A DNA stretch of 64,000 nucleotides from Blastococcus sp. TML/M2B (GTDB taxonomy: Bacteria > Actinomycetota > Actinomycetes > Mycobacteriales > Geodermatophilaceae). The first letter of the stretch is position 1, and the number at the start of each line of letters is the position of its first letter. Location of the stretch: NCBI RefSeq assembly GCF_016612865.1, contig NZ_JAENZZ010000002.1:1674001-1738000 (forward strand), written 5' to 3'. The notes beneath the pieces are model-generated. The model was not told where the DNA came from. It did not search any database and saw only the letters and a program-made list of their open reading frames with translations. The translations under genes and the position numbers were made by a program. Positions 12,007-20,999 of the stretch are shown piece by piece.

Positions 12007-12007
12007 G

Positions 12008-12937
12008 TCAGGCCTTCCCCGGACCTTGGCCGGTCGTGCCGGGCTCGGTCCCTGCAGGTGTCTCGGTGCCGTCGTTCTGGTCGGCCAGCGAGCGGCCGGA
12101 GGGTTCGGGAGCGCCGCGCTGGGCGGACTCGACGCCCGCCGCCTCGGCCGCGGGGTCCGGGGACGACGAGGCGGCGGTGGACCGGCTGCTCGGCATCTCC
12201 GGCGCCGACTCGCCGCGCTCCTCCGCCAGCCGCAACCCCACGAGCGTCGGCCCGAGCGCGCCCGGGGCGTCGATCGCGGCCTGCGCCGCAGCGGCGTCGC
12301 CGTGCTGGGAGAACCCGGCCAGCTGCCGGGAGATCCCCTTGAAGTCGGTCAGGGGAGCGCCGCGGGTGGGCGGCGGCTTCTCCCCGCGGCGCAGCGCCGC
12401 GACCAGCTCGCGGGCGCTGTCGACGTCCTGCTGGTCGTAGAACTCGTAGTCGACGGTGACCACCGGCGCGTAGTCGCAGGCGGCCAGGCACTCGGCGTGT
12501 TCGAGGGTGATCGAGCCATCGGCGGCGGTCTCGTCGTGGTGCACGCCGAGGTCCGCGGAGAGCGCGTCCATGATCCGCTGCCCGCCGAGCACGCTGCACA
12601 GCGTGTTCGTGCAGACGCTGACCAGGTGCCGGCCGGTCGGGCGGCGCTTGTACATCGTGTAGAACGTCGCGACCGCGCCGACCTCGGCCTTGGTCAGGCC
12701 CAGTTCCTCGGCGCACAGCGCGACGCCCTCGGGCGAGACGTAGCCCTGGTAGCTCTGCACCAAGTGCAGCATCGGGAGCAGGGCCGAGCGCGCCTTCGGG
12801 TAGCGGGCGATGATCTGCCGCGCCTCCAGGCGGGCCTGCTCGGTCAGCGGGGGCAGGTCCAGGGGCGCCGGCTCGACCGGGCTCGAGTCGAGCCCGGTGA
12901 CGGCCGTTCCCTCGGCACTGCCGGGTAGTGCGCTCAT
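12008..12937 (-). CDS. nuoE: NADH-quinone oxidoreductase subunit E
   Basis: Thioredoxin-fold [2Fe-2S] subunit of the NADH-dehydrogenase arm (cluster N1a). Cluster ligands C109, C114, C150 and C154 are present. At 309 residues it is longer than the 160-240 usual for the family, because of a low-complexity Ala/Pro/Ser/Glu tail of about 110 residues. The ATG at 12937 shares its A with the nuoD stop (TGATG), so translation is probably coupled. Confidence 0.97.
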   Translation of the reverse strand: MSALPGSAEGTAVTGLDSSPVEPAPLDLPPLTEQARLEARQIIARYPKARSALLPMLHLVQSYQGYVSPEGVALCAEELGLTKAEVGAVATFYTMYKRRPTGRHLVSVCTNTLCSVLGGQRIMDALSADLGVHHDETAADGSITLEHAECLAACDYAPVVTVDYEFYDQQDVDSARELVAALRRGEKPPPTRGAPLTDFKGISRQLAGFSQHGDAAAAQAAIDAPGALGPTLVGLRLAEERGESAPEMPSSRSTAASSSPDPAAEAAGVESAQRGAPEPSGRSLADQNDGTETPAGTEPGTTGQGPGKA

Positions 12938-14256
12938 CAGCGGTCCACTCCCCCCATGACGGGGTCGATCGACGCGATGGCAGCGATGACGTCGGCGATC
13001 ATGCCGCCCTCGCTCATCGCCGCCGTGGCCTGCAGGTTCACGAAGCTGGGGTCGCGCACGTGGACGCGCCACGGGCGGGTGCCGCCGTCGCTGACGACGT
13101 GGAAGCCGAGCTCGCCGCGGGGCGACTCGATGGGCACGTACACCTGGCCGGCCGGCACCCGGAAGCCCTCGGTGACCAGCTTGAAGTGGTGGATCAGGGA
13201 CTCCATCGACTGGCCCATGATGTGCCGGACGTGATCCAGGGAGTTGCCCATGCCGTCGGCGCCGAGGGAGAGCTGCGCGGGCCAGGCGATCTTGCGGTCC
13301 TCGACCATGACCGGCCCCGGCTCCAGCCGGTCCAGCGCCTGGGCGACGATCTTCAGCGACTCGTTCACCTCGGCCATGCGGACCAGGTAGCGGCCCCAGG
13401 CGTCGCTGGTGTCGGCGGTCGGCACCTCGAAGTCGTAGGTCTCGTAGCCCAGGTAGGGCTCCACCTTGCGCAGGTCCCAGGGCAGGCCGGCCGCGCGCAG
13501 CACGGGGCCGGTGACGCCGAGCGCCACGCAGCCGGTGACGTCGAGGTAGCCGGCGTCCTTGAGCCGGTTCTGCCAGATCGGCTGGCCGGTGAGCAGCCGG
13601 TGGAAGTCGGCGACCCGCTTCGGCAGGATCGCCAGCAGCTCGCGGACGCTCTCGACCGCGCCGTCCGGCAGGTCCTGCGCGAGGCCGCCGGGGCGGATGT
13701 AGGCGTGGTTCATCCGGAGGCCGGTGATCTCCTCGAGGACGTCGAGGACCATCTCCCGCTCGCGGAAGCCGTTGGTCATCCCGGTGAGCGCGCCCATCTC
13801 CATCCCGAAGGTGGCCAGCGCGACCAGGTGCGAGGCGATCCGGTTGAGCTCCATGACCAGCACGCGGATGGTCTGCGCCCGCGGGGGCGCCTCGATGCCG
13901 AGCAGCTTCTCCACGGCGAGGCAGTAGCCGGCCTCGTTGAACAGCGGGGACAGGTAGTCCATCCGGGTCACGAACGTCGTGCCCTGCACCCAGTTGCGGT
14001 ACTCGGTGTTCTTCTCGATGCCGGTGTGCAGGTAGCCGATGACCACCCGGGCCTTGGTGACCGTCTCGCCCTCGAGGTCGAGCACCAGCCGGAGGACGCC
14101 GTGGGTCGAGGGGTGCTGCGGCCCCATGTTGACCACGAGCCGGTCCTCGCCCTGCTGGTCGGCGAAGGTGAGGTCCCAGTCGCCGCCGGTGACGGTGTAG
14201 ACGCGGCCCTCGGTGGTCTCCCGGGAGCCGGCGTAGGGGTCGTAGGTGGTGCTCAT
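12937..14256 (-). CDS. nuoD: NADH-quinone oxidoreductase subunit D
   Basis: 49-kDa-type subunit that lines the quinone-binding pocket of complex I. 439 residues from the ATG at 14256, which overlaps nuoC by 4 bases. Family blocks [21 protein letters not shown] and [19 protein letters not shown] sequence near the N-terminus and the terminal [11 protein letters not shown] are present. Length matches actinobacterial homologues. Confidence 0.98.
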   Translation of the reverse strand: MSTTYDPYAGSRETTEGRVYTVTGGDWDLTFADQQGEDRLVVNMGPQHPSTHGVLRLVLDLEGETVTKARVVIGYLHTGIEKNTEYRNWVQGTTFVTRMDYLSPLFNEAGYCLAVEKLLGIEAPPRAQTIRVLVMELNRIASHLVALATFGMEMGALTGMTNGFREREMVLDVLEEITGLRMNHAYIRPGGLAQDLPDGAVESVRELLAILPKRVADFHRLLTGQPIWQNRLKDAGYLDVTGCVALGVTGPVLRAAGLPWDLRKVEPYLGYETYDFEVPTADTSDAWGRYLVRMAEVNESLKIVAQALDRLEPGPVMVEDRKIAWPAQLSLGADGMGNSLDHVRHIMGQSMESLIHHFKLVTEGFRVPAGQVYVPIESPRGELGFHVVSDGGTRPWRVHVRDPSFVNLQATAAMSEGGMIADVIAAIASIDPVMGGVDR

Positions 14257-15014
14257 CGATACGCCCTCCGCGTGTCCGGCGGCGGGATCGTGGCGCCGTG
14301 GTACTCCACCGGGACGCCGCCGAGCGGGTAGTCCTTGCGCTGCGGGTGCCCGTCCCAGTCGTCGGGCATGAGGATCCGGGTGAGCGCCGGGTGGCCGTCG
14401 AAGACGATCCCGAACATGTCGAACGTCTCCCGCTCGTGCCAGTCCGCGGTCGGGTAGATGCCGGTGAGCGAGGGGACGTGCGGGTCCTCGGCGGTGACCG
14501 CCACCTCGAGCCGGATCCGCCGCCGGTAGGTCATCGAGGTCAGGTGCAGGACGGCGTGCAGCCGGGGCCGGCCGGGGCCCGCCGCCGGGCCGCCGCTGTC
14601 GAGGTAGTCCACCCCGGAGACGCCGCTGAGCAGCTCGAACCGCAGCGCCTCGTCGTCGCGCAGCGCCCGCGCCAGCGTCAGCAGGTGCTCCCGGGCGACG
14701 AAGTAGGTGATCTCGCCGCGGTCGACGAGCACCCGCTGCACCGCGGCGTCGTAGGTGGCCTGGCCGACGGCGTCGATCAGCGCGTCGGTGACCTCGTCGA
14801 ACCAGCCGCCGTAGGGGCGCTCGGTGGAGTGCAGCGCCACCGCGCCGCCCGGCTCGACGCGGACCAGGCCGCCGAAACCGGAGGTGTCACCGCTGCCGCT
14901 GACCCCGAAGGCGCCCTTCCGGAAGCCGCCCGAGGGCGCGGTCGCGTCGTCGAAGCCCGCCTCGCCGTCGCCGGGCACCAGCTCGCTCCCGCCGGTCCCA
15001 CCTGGAGTCGTCAT
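14253..15014 (-). CDS. nuoC: NADH-quinone oxidoreductase subunit C
   Basis: 30-kDa-type scaffold subunit of the peripheral arm, about 253 residues. The family core includes [17 protein letters not shown] and [18 protein letters not shown] near the C-terminus. The ATG at 15014 overlaps the nuoB stop (ATGA) and has GGGGAAGG seven bases upstream; an ATG at 15020 is in frame but too close to that site. The first 60 residues are Gly-rich and probably disordered. Confidence 0.97.
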   Translation of the reverse strand: MTTPGGTGGSELVPGDGEAGFDDATAPSGGFRKGAFGVSGSGDTSGFGGLVRVEPGGAVALHSTERPYGGWFDEVTDALIDAVGQATYDAAVQRVLVDRGEITYFVAREHLLTLARALRDDEALRFELLSGVSGVDYLDSGGPAAGPGRPRLHAVLHLTSMTYRRRIRLEVAVTAEDPHVPSLTGIYPTADWHERETFDMFGIVFDGHPALTRILMPDDWDGHPQRKDYPLGGVPVEYHGATIPPPDTRRAYR

Positions 15015-15703
15015 CGCCATGCCTTCCCCTGGCCCGTGGGCCGCTCGTCGGGCAGCAGCACGGCGTTGCCGTTGCGCTGCTCGATCGCGAACTGCCCCGT
15101 GCGCCCCTCGGCGGCCGCCGCCTCGTAGGCCCGGCGCGCGGCCTTGTCGACCCGCACGGTCGACGGCATCTCGACGTGCAGGTCCTTGGCCGTGCCGTCC
15201 GCCCGGGCCTGGGCGAGCTCGCGTGCCCGCTTGGGCCCCAGCGGCTCGTTCATGATCTTGTGGTGCAGCTTGAGGATCGCGTCGGTGAGCATTTCCGGCC
15301 GCGGCGGGCAGCCGGGCAGGTACATGTCCACCGGCACGATGTGGTCCACGCCCTGGACGACGGCGTAGTTGTTGAACATGCCGCCGGAGCTGGCGCAGAC
15401 GCCCATGGCGAGCACCCAGCGCGGCTCGGGCATCTGGTCGTAGATCTGCCGCAGGACCGGCGCCATCTTCTGGCTCACCCGCCCGGCGACGATCATCAGG
15501 TCGGCCTGCCGCGGCGAGGCGCGGAAGACCTCCATGCCGAACCGGGCGAGGTCGTAGCGCCCCGCGCCGGTGGCCATCATCTCGATCGCGCAGCACGCGA
15601 GGCCGAACGTCGCCGGCCACAGCGAGGACTTGCGCGTCCAGTTGACGAGCTTCTCCACGCTGGTCAGCAGCACGCCGCTGGGCAGCTTCTCCTCGAGACC
15701 CAT
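15011..15703 (-). CDS. nuoB: NADH-quinone oxidoreductase subunit B
   Basis: Carries the terminal cluster N2 that reduces quinone. 230 residues; the ligands C37-C38 (tandem), C103 and C132 are all present, within [20 protein letters not shown] and PGCPPRPE. The C-terminal 60 residues are an Ala/Arg-rich extension. It follows nuoA after 22 bases. Confidence 0.98.
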   Translation of the reverse strand: MGLEEKLPSGVLLTSVEKLVNWTRKSSLWPATFGLACCAIEMMATGAGRYDLARFGMEVFRASPRQADLMIVAGRVSQKMAPVLRQIYDQMPEPRWVLAMGVCASSGGMFNNYAVVQGVDHIVPVDMYLPGCPPRPEMLTDAILKLHHKIMNEPLGPKRARELAQARADGTAKDLHVEMPSTVRVDKAARRAYEAAAAEGRTGQFAIEQRNGNAVLLPDERPTGQGKAWR

Positions 15704-15725
15704 TACGAAACCGCCAGTCCCACGA

Positions 15726-16088
15726 CTAGTCCCATTCCAATCCGCCGCGGCGCCACACGTAGGCGTAGGCGATGAAGACCGTGACGATGAAGACGACCAT
15801 CTCGACCAGGCCGAAGACGCCCAGCGCCTCGTTGTGCACGGCCCACGGGTAGAGGAAGACGATCTCGATGTCGAAGATGATGAACAACATCGCGGTCAGG
15901 TAGTACTTCACCGGGAACCGGCCGCCGGTCAGCGGCTGGTCGACCGGTTCGATCCCGCACTCGTAGGCGTCGTACTTCGCCCGGTTGAACCGGCGCGGCC
16001 CCACGTAGGGCGCGGCCGTGACGGAGAACAGCGCGAACGCCGCGGCCAGCGCGAAGAGCCCCAGGATCGGGACGTAGGTCGACAGCAT
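15726..16088 (-). CDS. nuoA: NADH-quinone oxidoreductase subunit A
   Basis: Small membrane subunit of complex I, 120 residues, three helices. The conserved block [11 protein letters not shown] and the segment [19 protein letters not shown] are present. The ATG at 16088 is preferred over the GTG at 16097 because AGGG lies 8 bases before the ATG but abuts the GTG. First gene of the nuo series; the 96-base gap to the upstream reductase gene has no convincing promoter, so the two may be co-transcribed. Confidence 0.97.
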   Translation of the reverse strand: MLSTYVPILGLFALAAAFALFSVTAAPYVGPRRFNRAKYDAYECGIEPVDQPLTGGRFPVKYYLTAMLFIIFDIEIVFLYPWAVHNEALGVFGLVEMVVFIVTVFIAYAYVWRRGGLEWD

Positions 16089-16184
16089 CAGCGCCACCCT
16101 AGAGTGAGGTCGATCACGTTCTGCGCAGATCCAGGACGCGCTGCCGCCGTGTCGACCCGGAGCGTCATCGTTCGCGCGTCCACG

Positions 16185-17453
16185 TCAGACCGCCGGCGCC
16201 AGGCGCGTCAGGACGGCGACGGCGCGGTCCACCGCGTCGCCGTCCCGGCCGTCGGTGAGGTTGCCCATGAGCCGGAGCGCGGCGCCGACCAGCGCGGGAC
16301 GACGCAGGCCGTGCGCCGTCGTGAACCGGACGACCCCCGGGTGGGCCAGCAGCGCGAGGAACCCCGCGCCGAGCCGGTGGTGCCGGCCGTAGGTGGCGCG
16401 CAGCCGCTCGGGGTAGCCGCGGAGCAGCCGTTCCCGGACCGGCCCCTCCGGCGCGGCGAGCGCCTCGTCGGCGGTCGCGCCGGCCATGCGCCCGGTCTCC
16501 ATCGCGTAGCTGATGCCCTCGCCGTTGAACGGGTTGACCGTGCCCGCCGCGTCCCCGGCCAGCAGCAGCCCGCGGGTGTAGGCCGGGCCGCGGTGGAGCG
16601 CCATCGGCAGGCCGGCACCGCGCAGGGGCGTGACGGCGTCGTCCTCCCCCAGGCCGTCCTCGGCCGGGAAGGTGTCCAGCCAGGTGCGCAGGACGGCGCG
16701 GTGGTCGGCGCCGGTGCCGCGACGGGTGTCGAGCAGGCCGAAGCCGACGTTCGCGGTGCCGTCGCCCATGCCGAAGATCCAGCCGTAGCCGGGCATCGAG
16801 TCGCGGGAAGGTCCGGCCGCCGTCAGGTCGAAGGAGATGTCGAGGTAGTCGTCGGCGGTGCGGCGGGAGCGCACGTAGCGGCGGACGGCGACGCCGAGCG
16901 GCCGGTCCTCGCGCCGGACCAGGCCCAGCGACTTCGCCAGCCGGCCCGAGGAGCCCTCCGCCGAGACGACCAGCGGAGCGCGCCAGACCTGCGGCTCGTC
17001 GTCCGGGCCGGTGGCGTGCACGCCCGCGACGCGGCCGGCGTCGTCCAGCAGCGGCTCGGTGACGGTGATCCCGGTGTGCAGCCGGGCACCGGCCTCCTCC
17101 GCGTGGGCGGCCAGCCGGGCGTCGAGCTCGCTGCGCCGGAGGACGAGCGAGAAGTCCGGCCAGGAGTTCAGCCGCGGCCAGTCCACCTCGGTGACGACGC
17201 CACCGCCGTGCACCCGCAGCCCCTTGTGCCGGACCCAGCCGGCCTCCGGTGAGAGGTCCAGGCCCAGCTCCTGCAGCACCTTGACGCCGCGCGGGGTGAG
17301 GCCGTCGCCGCAGACCTTCTCGCGCGGGAAGCGGGCCTTCTCGAGGACGACGACGTCGCGACCGGACTGCCGGAGCTGCCAGGCCGCCGCGGACCCGGCC
17401 GGACCCGCGCCGACGACGATCACGTCGGCGCTGCGGTCGGTCGTCCCGGGCAC
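16185..17453 (-). CDS. Geranylgeranyl reductase family FAD-dependent protein (MenJ-like)
   Basis: Predicted flavoenzyme that saturates isoprenoid double bonds. In actinobacteria such proteins next to men or nuo genes act on the menaquinone side chain (MenJ) or on lipid isoprenoids. 422 residues: Rossmann loop GAGPAG at 15-20 after DVIVV, the KVCGDGLTPRG motif typical of the family near residue 45, and the second FAD motif GDAAGTVNPFNGEGI near 297. The start chosen is GTG 17453, with GAGGAGAGGA about 10 bases upstream; longer in-frame starts would run through the operator. A perfect Rex-type palindrome lies 27 bases upstream. Substrate not provable from sequence. Confidence 0.88.
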   Translation of the reverse strand: MPGTTDRSADVIVVGAGPAGSAAAWQLRQSGRDVVVLEKARFPREKVCGDGLTPRGVKVLQELGLDLSPEAGWVRHKGLRVHGGGVVTEVDWPRLNSWPDFSLVLRRSELDARLAAHAEEAGARLHTGITVTEPLLDDAGRVAGVHATGPDDEPQVWRAPLVVSAEGSSGRLAKSLGLVRREDRPLGVAVRRYVRSRRTADDYLDISFDLTAAGPSRDSMPGYGWIFGMGDGTANVGFGLLDTRRGTGADHRAVLRTWLDTFPAEDGLGEDDAVTPLRGAGLPMALHRGPAYTRGLLLAGDAAGTVNPFNGEGISYAMETGRMAGATADEALAAPEGPVRERLLRGYPERLRATYGRHHRLGAGFLALLAHPGVVRFTTAHGLRRPALVGAALRLMGNLTDGRDGDAVDRAVAVLTRLAPAV

Positions 17454-17479
17454 GCGGACCCCATCCTCTCCTCGCGACT

Positions 17480-17497
17480 TTGTGAATTGCTTCACAA
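17480..17497. promoter_or_regulatory. Perfect Rex-type operator (ROP)
   Basis: TTGTGAATTGCTTCACAA is an exact inverted repeat, 7-base arms around 4 bases, identical in plan to the Rex operator TTGTGAANNNNTTCACAA known from Streptomyces. It lies between the reductase start (17453) and a possible -10 (TAGAGT on the minus strand, 17518-17513). Binding there would block the reductase and probably nuo transcription when NADH is low. A Rex protein is encoded at 40871-41530. The inner bases also satisfy the Crp/GlxR pattern TGTGAN6TCACA. Confidence 0.8.
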
Positions 17498-17662
17498 GCA
17501 GGCGTGGTCCCCACTCTAGGCACAGGTGTGACGAACACGACACCTCCCCCCGGAAGAGGGATGCGTCACAGTTCGGTCGCGGCCCGCGGCGCCCCACCGC
17601 TGCGGGACGCCGGGGCCCTGACCGGCGTGAGAACGGCGGCGGATCGGCAGCGTCCGCGACCG

Positions 17663-17716
17663 GGCGCGCGGATGCGTCGTTCCGGGCTGCTGGATGACGC
17701 ATCCGTGCGCCGGGTC
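17663..17716. repeat. Dispersed intergenic palindromic repeat, copy A
   Basis: Inverted repeat GGATGCGTC (17670-17678) and GACGCATCC (17696-17704) with a 17-base centre, followed by GTGCGCCGGGT. Copies B (46922-46979) and C (47943-48000) share the pattern GGATGACGCA, three bases, then a G/C-rich GCGC block. It lies just downstream of the DUF222/HNH gene. Confidence 0.65.
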
Positions 17717-17741
17717 GGTGCCGGGGAGGGCGGGGTCGGGT

Positions 17742-19319
17742 TCAGAAGGGCGGGGTGTCCTGGTCGGCGGGGCTGGGTCGGGGTGGGGGCAGGGCTCGTT
17801 GCTGCTGGGGGTGTCGCAGTCCGGCTGGTCGGGTGGTGCGGGTGACGCCGGTGGCGGTGGTGACGGTGAGGGTGCCGTCGGGGTGCAGGCGGTAGCGCCA
17901 GCCGCGGGCGAAGGTCTTGAGGCGGTGGTGGGTGCGGCACAGGCAGCAGAGGTTGTGGCAGGTCGTGCGGCCGCCGCAGTCGTAGGGCAGGACGTGGTCG
18001 GCGTCGGTGCGGCCGGCGGGTTGTCCGCAGCCGGGGTGGCGGCAGGTGCGGTCACGCAGTCGTAGGAAGCGTTCCTGGGCGGCGGTGTGGGCGTAGCCGG
18101 GCACTGCGGGTGGTGGGCCGAGGGCGGGGCAGCCGCAGTCGGCGTTCCTGCCGTGAGTGGTGCAGCCGCGGGCGGCGAGGCGGGCCAGTTCGGCGGGGGT
18201 GGTGGTGGCCAGCAGCGCGCCGTCGTCGTCGGTGAGGGCGAGTGCGAGGGTGCCGCCGGCCGGGGCCTGGACGCCGAGCGCGCCGAGCTGGGCGAGCAGT
18301 TCGCGCAGGTGTGCGGTGGTGATCGGGGTGCTGCCGAGCTGCGGCATCCCCTGGCCCAGATGTCGTGGGTCGGTGCCCGCCCCGGTGGTGCCCGCCCCGT
18401 ACGCGTGTGGCGCTCCCGCCTCTCCTGCGTAGTCGGCGGCGCCCATGCCGAGCGCGGATCCTGGCGGGCGCAGGGCGGACAGCGGTGCGGTGATGGTCAG
18501 GTGCCCGGTCATCGCCGGGTGGCCGTCATCCCCGGTGCGCAGCACCAGCGCGGCGTGCGCCTCGGCGCGCAGCACCCCGATCGGCCGGTCGTCCCCGGCG
18601 GTGCGCGCGAGCTGGGCGGCCTGGTCGATGACCGACCACATCGCCGCGGCCACCGCCGAGGGGGCCTCGGTGGTCAACGCCGACATGCCGTCCCCGGTCG
18701 GGTGGACCCGGACGGCGGCGCGGCGTTCGGCCTCGATCCGGCGGCGTTCGGCGAACTCCTCGTCCGCGGCGACCGCGGCGGCGACCAGCCGGGTGCGCAG
18801 CTTCCCCGACGACAGGCCGGCCGCCTCCGGCAGCACCGCCGCCACCACCGCGGCAGCGACCTCGTCGGTGGCGCCGGCCAGCACGTCGGCGAACACCCGA
18901 GCCCGGAACCAGTCCAACCGCCCCGCGGCGCACGCGGCGTGCACCGCCGGCATCCGCTCCACCACCTGGAACGCGTCGGCGAGCAGCCCGACGGCGTACG
19001 GGCGGCCGCAGTTGAGCACCAGCGCCACCTCATCGGGCAGGAACTCCGACGTGCCCGGCACCGGTGACCCGCCACCGCGGCGCCGCGCACCCGGATGCCC
19101 GGGCGGCGGATCGTCGGTGTCCGGCCGATCGCCGGCCAGCGACATCAGCAGCTCGGCCTCGTAGGCGTCGTCCATCCCCTTGCGCGCCCGCACCCGCTGC
19201 AACTCGGTGACCTTCTGCTCGGCGGTCAACCGCGCCACCGGCAACCGCTCGACCGACGGCTCCCGCCACAGCAACCACTCGATCAACCCACCCTGGGGCT
19301 GCTCCGCGGTCACCGTCAT
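17742..19319 (-). CDS. DUF222 domain protein with C-terminal HNH endonuclease domain (13E12-repeat family)
   Basis: 525 residues. The N-terminal two thirds are the alanine-rich helical DUF222 region; the C-terminal part carries an HNH nuclease fold with cysteines CRHPGC, the catalytic-type D-H pair in DADHVLPYDCGG, and the closing N-x3-C-x2-C-x2-HH pattern in HNLCCLCRTHH. These proteins are multi-copy in many actinobacteria (13E12/REP13E12 family), and their role is not settled. The ATG at 19319 is 6 bases from a TAGCTT -10, suggesting a leaderless transcript. A copy of the dispersed repeat lies at its 3' side. It interrupts otherwise conserved gene order, consistent with acquisition. Confidence 0.92.
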   Translation of the reverse strand: MTVTAEQPQGGLIEWLLWREPSVERLPVARLTAEQKVTELQRVRARKGMDDAYEAELLMSLAGDRPDTDDPPPGHPGARRRGGGSPVPGTSEFLPDEVALVLNCGRPYAVGLLADAFQVVERMPAVHAACAAGRLDWFRARVFADVLAGATDEVAAAVVAAVLPEAAGLSSGKLRTRLVAAAVAADEEFAERRRIEAERRAAVRVHPTGDGMSALTTEAPSAVAAAMWSVIDQAAQLARTAGDDRPIGVLRAEAHAALVLRTGDDGHPAMTGHLTITAPLSALRPPGSALGMGAADYAGEAGAPHAYGAGTTGAGTDPRHLGQGMPQLGSTPITTAHLRELLAQLGALGVQAPAGGTLALALTDDDGALLATTTPAELARLAARGCTTHGRNADCGCPALGPPPAVPGYAHTAAQERFLRLRDRTCRHPGCGQPAGRTDADHVLPYDCGGRTTCHNLCCLCRTHHRLKTFARGWRYRLHPDGTLTVTTATGVTRTTRPAGLRHPQQQRALPPPRPSPADQDTPPF

Positions 19320-19331
19320 GCACCCAAGCTA
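19317..19331 (-). promoter_or_regulatory. Leaderless promoter of DUF222/HNH gene
   Basis: On the minus strand TAGCTT (19331-19326) precedes the ATG at 19319 by 6 bases, leaving no room for a ribosome-binding site. Confidence 0.5.
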
Positions 19332-19351
19332 CGGATGGGGTCTGACAGTTT

Positions 19352-19365
19352 CCGCTGCTCAGCGG
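19352..19365. terminator. Short hairpin downstream of phosphoribosyltransferase gene
   Basis: CCGCTGCTCAGCGG, a 6-base perfect stem with a 2-base centre, about 27 bases past the 19392 stop on the minus strand and just upstream of the HNH promoter. No U-tract, as usual at this GC content. Confidence 0.35.
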
Positions 19366-19391
19366 CCTGCCGGCCGGAGGTTCTCGAGAGT

Positions 19392-20036
19392 TCAGCGGCG
19401 CTCCCCGAGGAGATCCCGCACCTCGTCGTCGGAGGTCTGCGCGAAGGTCCCGTAGGCGCCGCCGACGGCGCGGAACGACGAGGGCACGAGCAGGCACACG
19501 ACGTCGTCGGCGAGCGCCCGCACCTCGGCCAGCGCGCCCGCGGAGGCCACCGGGACCGCGACGACGGTGCGCGCGGGCCGCTGCCCGGCGAGCGCCAGCA
19601 GCGCGGCGCGCATGGTCGAGCCGGTGGCGAGGCCGTCGTCCACGAGGACGACGCTGCGGCCGGTCAGCGCCACGGGGGCGGCGTCGCCCCGGTAGGCGGC
19701 TTCCCGGCGGCGCAGCTCCGCCAGCTCCTCGGCGCGGACCGCGGCGAAGACGGCCTCGTCGACGTCGGCGCTGCGCAGCACCCGTTCGGTGCGCACGGTC
19801 TCGACCGCGTCTCCTACGGCGGCGAGGGCACCCATGGCGAGCTCGGGCTGCCCCGGCAGCCCGAGCTTGCGCACCAGCAGGACGTCCAGCGGAGCGCCGA
19901 GCGCGGCGGCGACCTCCGCGGCGACCACCACGCCGCCGCGGGGCAGGCCCAGCACCACGACGTCCCCGGGCACCGTCCCGGCCAGGCGGGCGCCGAGCGC
20001 CCGGCCCGCGTCGCGGCGGTCGGCGAACCGGGTCAC
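19392..20036 (-). CDS. Phosphoribosyltransferase-domain protein
   Basis: 214 residues from GTG 20036. Type I phosphoribosyltransferase fold: the PRPP-binding motif VVLVDDGLATGSTM lies near residue 125, and an LGLPRGGVVVAAEVA segment lies near 30. Standalone proteins of this kind are widespread in actinobacteria, often next to stress or erythromycin-esterase-like genes, and their substrate is unknown. The upstream 47-codon ORF ends 2 bases before this start, which suggests coupled translation, since no ribosome-binding site is visible for the GTG itself. Confidence 0.85.
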   Translation of the reverse strand: MTRFADRRDAGRALGARLAGTVPGDVVVLGLPRGGVVVAAEVAAALGAPLDVLLVRKLGLPGQPELAMGALAAVGDAVETVRTERVLRSADVDEAVFAAVRAEELAELRRREAAYRGDAAPVALTGRSVVLVDDGLATGSTMRAALLALAGQRPARTVVAVPVASAGALAEVRALADDVVCLLVPSSFRAVGGAYGTFAQTSDDEVRDLLGERR

Positions 20037-20038
20037 GG

Positions 20039-20182
20039 TCAGACCGGCTGCGGCCCCGTCGGCGGCGGCACGATCGGATCGCCCGGGCCGGGCACCGGGT
20101 AGGGCGCGGGCTCCGGCGGCGGGATCGGATCGGTCGGGGACGGCGTGGGCGACGGCGGCTGCGGGGTCGGCGGGCTCGTCAT
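20039..20182 (-). CDS. Very small proline-rich ORF coupled to phosphoribosyltransferase gene
   Basis: ATG 20182 to TGA 20039 encodes 47 residues, about 45% proline, beginning MTSPPTPQPPSP and ending PTGPQPV. It has no helix, Cys or transmembrane signal. Its stop is two bases before the next gene's GTG, an arrangement seen for translational coupling. No strong ribosome-binding site precedes the ATG. It could be a real short tail-like protein, a leader ORF, or chance in GC-rich sequence. Confidence 0.4.
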   Translation of the reverse strand: MTSPPTPQPPSPTPSPTDPIPPPEPAPYPVPGPGDPIVPPPTGPQPV

Positions 20183-20276
20183 GGACCGACGCTAGACCCG
20201 GAACCGCGTCCGCAGAACCGTCCAGCGGTCGCAGATCTCCGTTGCTCCGTCCGCCGCGACCACCCAACCTGGGTCG

Positions 20277-20990
20277 ATGCCGAGCACCCTCGTCGCGCTC
20301 ACCGTCGCCGCGCACGACCCGGCCGCCCTGGCCCGGTTCTGGTCCGGGCTGCTGGGTTGGGCGGAGACCGACGACCCCCGCGGCGGCGTCGCCCTGCTGC
20401 CCTCGGACGACACCGGCTTCGGCCTCCGCTTCACCCCCACGTCGGAGCCGAAGGTGCAGCCCAACCAGATGCACGTCGACCTGACCAGCGGCTCGCCGGA
20501 GGAGCAGCAGCAGACCGTCGCGCTGGCGCTGGAACTCGGCGGCCGGCACATCGACATCGGCCAGCGCCCGGAGGAGGGGCACGTCGTGCTCGCCGATCCG
20601 GAGGGCAACGAGTTCTGCGTGATCGGGGCGGGCAACGCCTTCCTCGCCGAGTGCGGATTCCTCGGCGCGGTGGCCTCCGACGGCTCGCGGGAGGTGGGCC
20701 TGTTTTGGAGCGCGGCCCTGGACTGGCCGCTGGTCTGGGACCAGGACCAGGAGACGGCGATCCGCTCCCCGCACGGCGGCCCGAAGATCACCTGGGGCGG
20801 GCCCCCGGTCCGCCCGAAGGCGCCGCGCAACCGGCTGCACCTCGACCTGCAGGCCACCGATGACCGCGACGCGGAGGTCGAGCGGCTGGTCGCCCTGGGC
20901 GCGACCCGGCTGGACGGCGGGCACGAGGACGGCGGGGTGCTCCTGGCCGACCCCGACGGCAACGAGTTCTGCCTCCTGGCTCCGGCCTGA
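20277..20990 (+). CDS. VOC/glyoxalase-like protein, two tandem domains
   Basis: 237 residues from ATG 20277. Two repeats of the beta-alpha-beta-beta-beta vicinal-oxygen-chelate module: residues about 5-118 and 122-236, each ending with a GHxVLADPEGNEFC or GVLLADPDGNEFC type strand that supplies a metal-ligand Glu. Such proteins bind small hydrophobic compounds or act as dioxygenases, glyoxalases or drug-binding resistance proteins; nothing here identifies the substrate. It is convergent with menG, 9 bases apart. Confidence 0.85.
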   Translation: MPSTLVALTVAAHDPAALARFWSGLLGWAETDDPRGGVALLPSDDTGFGLRFTPTSEPKVQPNQMHVDLTSGSPEEQQQTVALALELGGRHIDIGQRPEEGHVVLADPEGNEFCVIGAGNAFLAECGFLGAVASDGSREVGLFWSAALDWPLVWDQDQETAIRSPHGGPKITWGGPPVRPKAPRNRLHLDLQATDDRDAEVERLVALGATRLDGGHEDGGVLLADPDGNEFCLLAPA

Positions 20991-20999
20991 CGGGGCGGC

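Noticed and set aside
17481..17496. Crp/GlxR site TGTGAN6TCACA
   Set aside because: The sequence fits, but the two extra outer pairs and inner AA/TT match Rex fully, and rex plus a respiratory target are present. Crp is kept only as an alternative.
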